From: CAZCPB01 sp044223975
GTDB lineage: Bacteria; Planctomycetota; Phycisphaerae; Phycisphaerales; UBA1924
Reading direction: 5' to 3'
DNA length: 64,000 bases
Assembly: GCA_044223975.1 (NCBI GenBank)
Contig: JBGALI010000003.1
Span: 272,829 to 336,828, forward strand
Made by a program: the position numbers and the translations under genes. This document shows, piece by piece, positions 1-6,705 of the stretch; position 1 is the stretch's first letter, and every line of letters starts with the position of its first letter. The notes under the pieces were generated by a model. It was not told the DNA's origin. It was given only the letters and a program-made list of their open reading frames with translations, and searched no databases.

Positions 1-144
1 GCCGACGGCGATCAGTTCCTTGTACTTGAGCGGGATCACCCCGCCCTTGACCACCGCCTCGTCGAAGGCCACGAACGCCTTGAAAGCCTCCGGGGCAAGG
101 CGGCCCATGGTCTCGAGCTTTGTCAGGTTCTTCATGTCGTACAT
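1..144 (-). CDS. Carboxymuconolactone decarboxylase-like (AhpD-type) protein, 3'-truncated by window edge
   Basis: Only the first 48 codons are inside the window, reading leftwards from ATG at 144. The peptide begins MYDMKNLTKL and continues with an F-K-A-F...V-I-P-L-K-Y-K-E-L-I-A-V-G pattern, which is the N-terminal signature of the carboxymuconolactone decarboxylase/AhpD alpha-helical family. The catalytic CxxC, which would lie downstream, is not visible. A GGAG ribosome-binding site sits about 8 bases before the ATG. The gene is divergent from the TetR regulator at 310, so it may be its target. The product may act as a peroxidase-like disulfide reductase or a decarboxylase; which cannot be decided from 48 residues. 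Confidence 0.7.
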   Translation of the reverse strand, partial: MYDMKNLTKLETMGRLAPEAFKAFVAFDEAVVKGGVIPLKYKELIAVG

Positions 145-249
145 TTCATTCTCCGTGGTGAGTGACTCTGCTCCGGCCGGTCCCGCGGACTTCGCGTGTG
201 ACCCGAACCGGCTGTCGAGAAAACATACCTGTGGCTCGCGCGGGGAACA

Positions 250-289
250 GTGCACTCGGCGTGCACCCCCCGGTACACTCGTGGTACAC
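250..289. promoter_or_regulatory. Candidate operator: GTGCAC-N5-GTGCAC plus two GGTACAC repeats
   Basis: In the divergent region between the CMD-like gene and the TetR gene, GTGCAC occurs at 250-255 and again at 261-266; since GTGCAC is self-complementary this is also an inverted repeat. GGTACAC follows at 272-278 and 283-289, an 11-base period. The position just upstream of the TetR start suggests an autoregulatory operator, but no binding data exist and the repeats are short. Confidence 0.4.
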
Positions 290-309
290 CCCCATTCGAG
301 AGCAGCCCC

Positions 310-942
310 ATGCCCGAAGCGCCCGCCAAATCGGTCACGGAACTCCTGGGCGTCCCCGATCCGCCCACGACCGGGCGCGAGCGCCTGGTGGCCGCAGCGG
401 TCGAGCTTTTCTACCGGCACGGTTTCGCCGCCGTGGGCATCGACCGTGTGATCGCCGCGGCGGGCGTGACCAAGACGACGTTTTACAAGCACTTTGAGGG
501 CAAGGACGACCTGATGGTCGCGGCGGTGGTGCGACGCGACGAGTGGGAGTCGCGGGCGTGGGACCGTGCCGTGCGCAAGATCGCGGGCGACGATCCGGCA
601 AAGCAGCTCCTTGCCATGCTCGACGTGATGGACGTGTGGTTCAACGACCCGGACTTCCGCGGCTGCATGTTCCTGAACACGGCGGCGGAGTTCCCCAACC
701 CCCACGACCCGGTGCACCAGGCCGCGGCAGCGTACAAGCGCCGGTCGCGCGATCACCGCCGCGACCTGGCCCGCGCGGCGGGCGCCGAGGCCCACGCGGC
801 CGAAGCCTTCGCGGACTGCTACACCGCGCTGCTCGAAGGGGCGCTGGTGATCCGGCAGACGCAAGGACGCAACGACGCGGCGCGCATCATCCGGCCCGCG
901 GTCGAGCAGCTCGTGCGCGCGTACCTGCCGGGCAGAGCCTGA
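310..942 (+). CDS. TetR/AcrR family transcriptional regulator
   Basis: This 210-residue protein has the TetR N-terminal helix-turn-helix at about residues 20-65, including the pattern R-L-V-A-A-A-V-E-L-F-Y-R-H-G-F-A followed by G-V-T-K-T-T-F-Y-K-H-F, which is the recognition helix. The C-terminal ligand-binding part resembles the group containing G-C-M-F-L-N...E-F, as in regulators of the LmrA/YxaF type. ATG at 310 is chosen over an upstream in-frame ATG at 250 because the latter runs through the repeat-rich putative operator. It is divergent from a CMD-like redox gene, so a redox or xenobiotic response is plausible. The ligand is unknown. Confidence 0.9.
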   Translation: MPEAPAKSVTELLGVPDPPTTGRERLVAAAVELFYRHGFAAVGIDRVIAAAGVTKTTFYKHFEGKDDLMVAAVVRRDEWESRAWDRAVRKIAGDDPAKQLLAMLDVMDVWFNDPDFRGCMFLNTAAEFPNPHDPVHQAAAAYKRRSRDHRRDLARAAGAEAHAAEAFADCYTALLEGALVIRQTQGRNDAARIIRPAVEQLVRAYLPGRA

Positions 943-991
943 GCACACGGCTGGCGGTTGATGCACAGTTCCACCGCCCGGTCCGCGCCGG

Positions 992-2416
992 CTACTTCTT
1001 CATTTCAACCCGCACCTGCTTCCCGTCGCGCTCCACCACGAGCTGCAAGGCCTTGGCGCCGACGAACTCACGCAGCTTGTCGGGCTCGATGTCCGTCACC
1101 TTCGTGCCGTTGAGCGAGACGATCACGTCGTCTTTCCTGAGCCCCGCCTTCTCCGCGATCGAGCCGGGCGCGACGTCCCCCACCGCCATGCCGCTCTCGT
1201 CGGCGCGGATCGAGAAGCCGTAGCGCGGGCCGTCGGGCGTCGCGGCTGGTTCTTTGCCGGCGGGCGCCGCCGTTCGATCGGGGCCCGATGCGTCGGGGCC
1301 GTGCGGCAGGTCGGCGGCGAGGGTGCGGCGGATCGCCTCGATGGCGGCCGTGCAGATGTCGTCTCCCTCGCCGGCGTTGGTGGCGACAGCGATCCCGACG
1401 TGCTGTTCGGGCCAGACGGCAAAGGCGGCGGTGAACTGGCCATCGCCGCCGAAGTAGGCTTCGCCGGGCTGGGCCCGGCCGGGCATGTCGGCCGGGCGCA
1501 GGGCCGGGAGGCGTTTGAGCGTCTTGTCGGTCAGACCTGCCGCGGGACGACCGGCGGCAAGTTCGGCCTCTGCCGCCGCGAACTTTGCAAAGTCCGCGAT
1601 GCTCATGCACAGGCCGCCGGCGGGCTCCATCACGGCAAGGCGCGGGCGGACCTGGCGCACGGGCTCGTAGCCGTTGGGCCCGGGCTCGTGGCCGCGGATC
1701 GAGCCGAGCGGGTCGACGCCGACGACCGCCGAGGTGAGCCCGAGCGGCGTGAAGACTTCGTTGCTGACGAGCACATCCCACGGCTTGCCGGTGGACTTCT
1801 CGGCCATGGCGGCGACGACGCAGAAGCCGGCGTTGGAGTAGACGAAGCGTGTGCGCGGCGGGGCGGCGGGTTCCAGGCCAAGGACGTGCGCGGCGAAGCG
1901 TGCTCGCTGCTCGGTCGGGGTTCCCGTGCGGTCGAAGACTTCCGGGGTGATGCGGGGACCGATCTGTTCGTAGGGCTTGATACCGGCTCGGTGAGCGAGA
2001 AGGTCGGCGATGGTTACGGGCTTGTACTCAGGTCGCACAGGCACTCCAGCGAAGCTCTCGCCGACCGTGGCGTCGATCATGAGCTCGCCGCGTTCGTTGA
2101 GTCGCGCGATGACCAGGCGCGCCGCGTTCTTACTGCAGGAACCGATCGGGAAGCGATCGCTCGCGGTTGCGGGATCCGCGGCGCCCGCCGTGCGCACGCC
2201 GCACACGCCGACCCCGATGAGCGTGCCGTCGCGGACGATGGCGCCCGCGAGGGCGGGGGCGTGGAACTGGTCGCGGACGGGTTCGAGGGCGGGGCGGAGG
2301 TCGGCGGGATCGCCGGCCGCGAGCGCGGCGGGATTCATGACGCGGAGCACGGCCGCGGCCCACGGGACCGCCATGGCGGCGAATGAACGGCTCACGGTCG
2401 TTGGCGCTGATTTCAT
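992..2416 (-). CDS. Serine hydrolase (class C beta-lactamase fold) with C-terminal PDZ domain
   Basis: The 474-residue product has a hydrophobic N-terminal segment consistent with export, then a beta-lactamase/transpeptidase-like domain. The S-x-x-K motif is seen as SCSK at residues 93-96 and the second motif as YSN at 193-195. After a Pro/Ala linker the last ~90 residues form a PDZ domain (G-M-A-V-G-D-V-A-P-G-S-I-A-E-K-A-G-L, then D-D-V-I-V-S-L-N-G). ATG at 2416 is preceded by GGAGCGA; the longer upstream frame looks non-coding. Likely an esterase or peptidase acting in the envelope; a true beta-lactamase activity is not implied. The PDZ fusion is unusual among these hydrolases but is common in planctomycete secreted enzymes. 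Confidence 0.87.
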   Translation of the reverse strand: MKSAPTTVSRSFAAMAVPWAAAVLRVMNPAALAAGDPADLRPALEPVRDQFHAPALAGAIVRDGTLIGVGVCGVRTAGAADPATASDRFPIGSCSKNAARLVIARLNERGELMIDATVGESFAGVPVRPEYKPVTIADLLAHRAGIKPYEQIGPRITPEVFDRTGTPTEQRARFAAHVLGLEPAAPPRTRFVYSNAGFCVVAAMAEKSTGKPWDVLVSNEVFTPLGLTSAVVGVDPLGSIRGHEPGPNGYEPVRQVRPRLAVMEPAGGLCMSIADFAKFAAAEAELAAGRPAAGLTDKTLKRLPALRPADMPGRAQPGEAYFGGDGQFTAAFAVWPEQHVGIAVATNAGEGDDICTAAIEAIRRTLAADLPHGPDASGPDRTAAPAGKEPAATPDGPRYGFSIRADESGMAVGDVAPGSIAEKAGLRKDDVIVSLNGTKVTDIEPDKLREFVGAKALQLVVERDGKQVRVEMKK

Positions 2417-2628
2417 GGGCTCGCTCCGGTTCCGCGCTGGCGCTGCGGTGCATGCTCGGATGCGCCGCACGAGGGGGCCCGTCGGGCCGGGGAGCCCCAT
2501 GGTACGAATCGCACTACTTCGCCGCGCGGTGAACCACCGCACGGGCATGCGGTTCCCGCGGAGGAATCCAGAACGGCTTCTGCCCGTTAGCCCCGCCGCG
2601 GGCCGTTGTGACGGCTTAGACTCCCCCC

Positions 2629-3405
2629 ATGCCCGACCGCAAGCCCTACCTCGGCGCCAACTGGAAGATGAACACCAACCGCACCACGTCGGCGGAGCTG
2701 ACCCGCGGCGTGGTGGACGGGCTGTCGCGCCTGGAGGGCGTGGAGGTCGCGATCTTTCCGCCGTTCCCGTACCTGCTGTCGGTGCGGGCGATCCTGCGGG
2801 ACCGCTCGTCGTCGATCAAGCTGGGGGCGCAGGACGTGTACCACCGGCCGGACGGGGCGTTCACCGGCGAGGTGTCGGTGGACATGCTCAAGGACTGCGG
2901 CGTGTCGGTGGTGATCTGCGGGCACTCCGAGCGCCGGCACGTGATCGGGGAGACCGACGAGTTCATCAACCTCAAGGTGCGCGCCGTGCTCGACGCGGGG
3001 CTGGAGTGCATCCTGTGCGTCGGCGAGACGCTTGACCAGCGCGCGGCCGGACACACCGACCCCGTGAACCAGCGGCAGCTTCGCACCGGCCTGGCGGATG
3101 TGCCCGCCGAGCAGATCGACCGGCTCACCATCGCCTACGAGCCGGTGTGGGCGATCGGCACGGGGAAGACCGCTTCGCCCCAGGATGCGCAGGATGTTCA
3201 GCTCAAACTCCGCAAACTGCTGACCAGCCTGTACGGCGAGGACGCGGCGCGGCGGATCCGCATCATGTACGGCGGGAGCGTGAAGCCCGACAACGCGGTC
3301 GACCTGTTTGCGCAGCCTGACATCGACGGCGGGCTGATCGGCGGGGCATCGCTCAAGGCGGCGGACTTTGTGGCGATCGTGCGGGCGGCAATACCGCGGG
3401 CGTGA
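2629..3405 (+). CDS. tpiA: Triosephosphate isomerase
   Basis: This 258-residue protein interconverts dihydroxyacetone phosphate and glyceraldehyde 3-phosphate in glycolysis and gluconeogenesis. All catalytic elements are visible: Lys13 in GANWKMN, His99 in CGHSERR, and Glu171 in YEPVWAIGTGKTA, which also carries the flexible loop 6. Phosphate-binding GGSV and GGLIGGASL follow near the C-terminus. The length is normal for bacterial TIM. The gene stands alone and is not followed by secG. A second glycolytic gene, 6-phosphofructokinase, lies at 55.4-56.5 kb. Confidence 0.98.
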   Translation: MPDRKPYLGANWKMNTNRTTSAELTRGVVDGLSRLEGVEVAIFPPFPYLLSVRAILRDRSSSIKLGAQDVYHRPDGAFTGEVSVDMLKDCGVSVVICGHSERRHVIGETDEFINLKVRAVLDAGLECILCVGETLDQRAAGHTDPVNQRQLRTGLADVPAEQIDRLTIAYEPVWAIGTGKTASPQDAQDVQLKLRKLLTSLYGEDAARRIRIMYGGSVKPDNAVDLFAQPDIDGGLIGGASLKAADFVAIVRAAIPRA

Positions 3406-3474
3406 GGAGTGGGCTATGCGCGGGCGGGGGTTTGGGGGGGGTGAGACACGCCCGCAATGCCCGCCTGGAAGAAC

Positions 3475-3518
3475 CCCCCTGCTTCCGCAGGGGGCTCCAC
3501 GCGGAGGGGGCTCCACGC
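3475..3518. repeat. Stem-loop plus 13-bp direct repeat in convergent intergenic region
   Basis: Between tpiA and the convergent VWA gene, CCCCCTGC (3475-3482) and GCAGGGGG (3487-3494) form an 8-bp perfect stem around a TTCC loop. Overlapping it, GGGGGCTCCACGC occurs at 3490-3502 and again at 3506-3518. There is no T-tract, but the placement suits a bidirectional transcription barrier or a dispersed palindromic element. Confidence 0.5.
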
Positions 3519-3546
3519 AGGGGGGACTGCGAGGGGCTCGCTTCGG

Positions 3547-6500
3547 CTACTGCTCGCGCTCGAATCGCTCTCGGGCTCGCTTCTTGATCGAGGCAAGGTC
3601 CGCGGGAGCGGCGGTATCGTCTGGACGGGACGGGGGCTCGGGCGTCGGCGCGGCCGGATCGGTGCGCAGGCCGGCGAGTCTGGCGGCGCGGCGGCGGTCG
3701 CGTGCGGCCCGCGCGAGTTCCGCGGCATCATCTTCGCCGAGCGCGGTGTCTCGGGACGCCGGGGTTTCCATCTCGGCGCGGGCCCGCAGGCCTTCGAGGG
3801 TGCGGGCCGCTCCGCCCGCGCGGCCGCGGACTGCGTCGGTGGCTCGCTCGCCGATCCCGGCGCCGAACTCGGCGCTGGTGAAGCGGTCCCAGGCAATCCG
3901 ACGGGTCGCGACATCGAGCAGAAATGTCGCGATGGTCCAGATCAGGAGGAGTCGCCACACGGGGGTCAGCGATTCCTGGGCGATCAGGCCGCGGTGATCG
4001 AAGACTGCCGCGGCAGATTTTTCAGAGAGATCGAGAACCCGCCCGCCGGTGGTGGCTGCGATCGATTCGACGAGCCCGCGGTTGGACCGAAGGGTCCGGC
4101 TCTCAACGCCGGCGCTCACGCTGACGCCGGCGACGAGGGGCGTTAACCGCTTGTCGCCCTGCGCGGGCTTGAGGACCGCGACGTACGTGCCGGTGCCGCC
4201 GGCGGGAGCGCCGCCCTCGTACACGCCCGGCGCGGTCTGCGCCAGCGCGATCTCGGTGGTGCGCCCGTCGGGGGCGTAGACGGTGGCAGGGACCGAGAGC
4301 GCATCGATGGGCCGACCGTCTTCTTCGCGGGCTTCGAGGGTCAAGCGCAGGCGGCCCGCGTCGTGCTCGAGGCGGCCGGAGTAGCCGCGGCGCATCGCGG
4401 GGCGAGCGATGACGCGCGCGGCCTGGGTCCAGAACTGGCCGTAGCCGGGCCAGTCGATCCATTTGGCGGCCCACTTCTGCGTGTCGGAGGTGAACGCGGC
4501 GACCTGTCCCAGTTCGACGGGCCAGTGGGCGAGGACGGGCTCGCCCTGGGGCGTGGTCATTGCGAGGGTCACGGTCGGCTCCGTGCGCGCCTGCGTCAAC
4601 GTGAGGCCGCCCAGTTCGGGCGGGCGCGTGAGGCCCGCGGTCAGGGGCGAGTTCACCGGCTGGATCACCGGTTCGAACGGCACCTCGCGGACCATCGGCG
4701 AGCGCACCACCCGGACCGCGCCCAAGAACACCCGCGGCAGAATGTTGGGGTCGTAGACCTGGTAGTACACGCCCTTGCCCGATTCGGCGATTCGTTCCAT
4801 GGACTCCAGGTCCGACGCGTCGCCGATGGCGATGGTGGAGACCTTGATGCCGTCGGTGTTCATCGCGGCGGCCATGGGCGCGAGCGCGGGCTCGTTCTGC
4901 GATCGCCCGTCCGACAGCACGATCACGTGCTTCACCTTGGCGTCGACGCGCCGGAGCATGTCGTGGGCCTGCTCGAGCGCGGGCATCATGTTGGTGCCGC
5001 CGCCGGGGCCGATGGCGCGGACCAGGTCGGATGAAGACCCGGGGTCGGCGTTGGGGCCCAGGGGCACGACCACGTCCGCGTCGTTGTTGAACGAGACGAC
5101 GCCGACCAGATCGGTGGCGTCGAGCGAGCGGATGGCGAGCGCCACGGCCTCGTCGGCGATTTCCTGCTGCGTGCGGAGCGAGCCCGAAACGCTCCGTCCC
5201 ATGGAGCCGGAGTTGTCGATGATGAAGACGATCGCGGTCTCCGGCTTGACGAGGCGAGCCGGAAGATCGAGGCGCACGGGCAGGATCGCTTCGACGGGCG
5301 TGCCGCGCCAGCCTCCGGCGCCGAAGCTGGCCGGCCCGCCGGTCATGATGAACCCGCCGCCCAGATCGCGGACGTGCGCGACGAGTGCCTCCTGCGTCTG
5401 GCGCGGGACGGCGTCGCTGGGAACATTCTGGAAGATGACCAGGTCGTATTCCTGGAGCGCGAGCAGGTCGGCGGGCATGGCGCCGGGCGCGACCACGGTG
5501 ACGCCGATCCCGGCGCGGCGGAGCGTGCTCGCGAGGGTTGAGGCAGCGCCGTTCTCGGGCCCCTTGCCCTCGCCCTCACCGTCGACGATGAGCACCGAGC
5601 CGCGCCCGGGCGTGAGCGTGAACGCCTCGCCCGCGTTGTTGTCGGCGAGCGTGTCACCGACGGGGCCGGCGGGTCCGGCGTCGGGTTCGAAGACGGCGCG
5701 GAAGCGGTGGATGCGCTCGGGCCCGAGTTGAATCTCGATCTGCTCGACGGTTCGGCCCGCGTGCAGCGTGACGCGCCGAGTGGTGCCGGGCTCGGCGCCG
5801 TTGGCGTCGACGGGCTGGTCGTTGTCGAGCAGGCGCAGGGTGCCCGACGCGTCGCCGGTCGAGCTCAGGATCACGCGCACGGTGAGGGGCGCCTCGGCGG
5901 TGGAGCGGGCCGGCGCATCCACCGATTCGACGATGACCTCGGTGGCGATCTGGTAGTCGAGCGGGACGACGTCGACGGGCACGGCGCGGCGCGCGGCGGC
6001 AGAACCGCCCGAGGCCAGCCCGCGAGCCGAGTCGATAGCATCGCCGGAGGTCTGGTTGCCGTCAGTGAAGAGGAGGATGCGCCCGGCGCCGTCGGGGGGC
6101 AGGACGCCGGCGCCCATCGCCAGGCCGTTGCCGATGTCGGTTCCCTCCTGCATGCGCAGGTCGAGCGATCGTTCGGCGACGTCGCCGCGCCCGGGCGACG
6201 CGAGCACCGCCGCACGCCCGTCGAAGACGACGGTTCCCATCACGTCGTCGGGGCCGCGCCCTTTCTGGGCCCGGGCCAGGAACGATTTCACGGCGTCGAG
6301 CGTCGGCCCGGCGTCGCTCCGCACGAACCGGCGGACCGAGTCTGAGACGTCGACCACCGCGACCACCGCGAGCTTGTCCGAGCGGCGCACCGTGCTCAGC
6401 CCCGCGGCAACCACGATCAGCAGCCCGATCAGGGCCGCGCGCAGCAGGATCGCCGACCACACGCGCCCGCGGCTCATGCCGTCAAAGAAGCGCAGGGCCA

Positions 6501-6567
6501 CGACCGCGGCCGGCACCACCACCAGCCCCGCCCACAACCACTCGGGATGCTCGAGCCTGAATTCCAC
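3547..6567 (-). CDS. Large membrane protein with two VWA domains and a glutamine-amidotransferase-like segment
   Basis: The 1006-residue product has two N-terminal membrane segments (about residues 10-26 and 40-60), a first VWA-like domain with the degenerate MIDAS D-V-S-D-S near residue 73, a central amidotransferase-like fold (D-L-V-I-F-Q-N-V and G-G-G-F-I-M-T-G-G), a second VWA with the canonical D-N-S-G-S-M-G, and a C-terminal membrane helix followed by a charged cytoplasmic tail. This matches the planctomycete BatA/aerotolerance-like and amidotransferase-VWA membrane family, which usually accompanies MoxR ATPases and DUF58 genes; neither is in the window. The start is GTG at 6567, without a clear ribosome-binding site. 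It is co-directional with, and downstream of, the gene at 6706. Confidence 0.85.
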   Translation of the reverse strand: MEFRLEHPEWLWAGLVVVPAAVVALRFFDGMSRGRVWSAILLRAALIGLLIVVAAGLSTVRRSDKLAVVAVVDVSDSVRRFVRSDAGPTLDAVKSFLARAQKGRGPDDVMGTVVFDGRAAVLASPGRGDVAERSLDLRMQEGTDIGNGLAMGAGVLPPDGAGRILLFTDGNQTSGDAIDSARGLASGGSAAARRAVPVDVVPLDYQIATEVIVESVDAPARSTAEAPLTVRVILSSTGDASGTLRLLDNDQPVDANGAEPGTTRRVTLHAGRTVEQIEIQLGPERIHRFRAVFEPDAGPAGPVGDTLADNNAGEAFTLTPGRGSVLIVDGEGEGKGPENGAASTLASTLRRAGIGVTVVAPGAMPADLLALQEYDLVIFQNVPSDAVPRQTQEALVAHVRDLGGGFIMTGGPASFGAGGWRGTPVEAILPVRLDLPARLVKPETAIVFIIDNSGSMGRSVSGSLRTQQEIADEAVALAIRSLDATDLVGVVSFNNDADVVVPLGPNADPGSSSDLVRAIGPGGGTNMMPALEQAHDMLRRVDAKVKHVIVLSDGRSQNEPALAPMAAAMNTDGIKVSTIAIGDASDLESMERIAESGKGVYYQVYDPNILPRVFLGAVRVVRSPMVREVPFEPVIQPVNSPLTAGLTRPPELGGLTLTQARTEPTVTLAMTTPQGEPVLAHWPVELGQVAAFTSDTQKWAAKWIDWPGYGQFWTQAARVIARPAMRRGYSGRLEHDAGRLRLTLEAREEDGRPIDALSVPATVYAPDGRTTEIALAQTAPGVYEGGAPAGGTGTYVAVLKPAQGDKRLTPLVAGVSVSAGVESRTLRSNRGLVESIAATTGGRVLDLSEKSAAAVFDHRGLIAQESLTPVWRLLLIWTIATFLLDVATRRIAWDRFTSAEFGAGIGERATDAVRGRAGGAARTLEGLRARAEMETPASRDTALGEDDAAELARAARDRRRAARLAGLRTDPAAPTPEPPSRPDDTAAPADLASIKKRARERFEREQ

Positions 6568-6600
6568 GCGGGATCATTGGGGAGGCGGGAGCGTGGTGGG

Positions 6601-6640
6601 GATGAGGGGATGAGGGGATGAGGGGATGAGGGGATGAGGA
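6601..6640. repeat. Tandem repeat, 8-bp unit GATGAGGG, about five copies
   Basis: Five consecutive copies of the 8-base unit GATGAGGG (last one imperfect) lie in the 138-base gap between the two minus-strand genes, 34 bases before the GTG of the VWA gene. In the direction of transcription the unit is pyrimidine-rich (CCCTCATC). Copy-number change here would alter the spacing in front of the downstream gene. Confidence 0.85.
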
Positions 6641-6705
6641 CTGATTGTGCGGGTTGGGCCGTGTGGGCGCGCGTTATGGAAATGCGCGGGGATGGAAAGC
6701 ACGGA

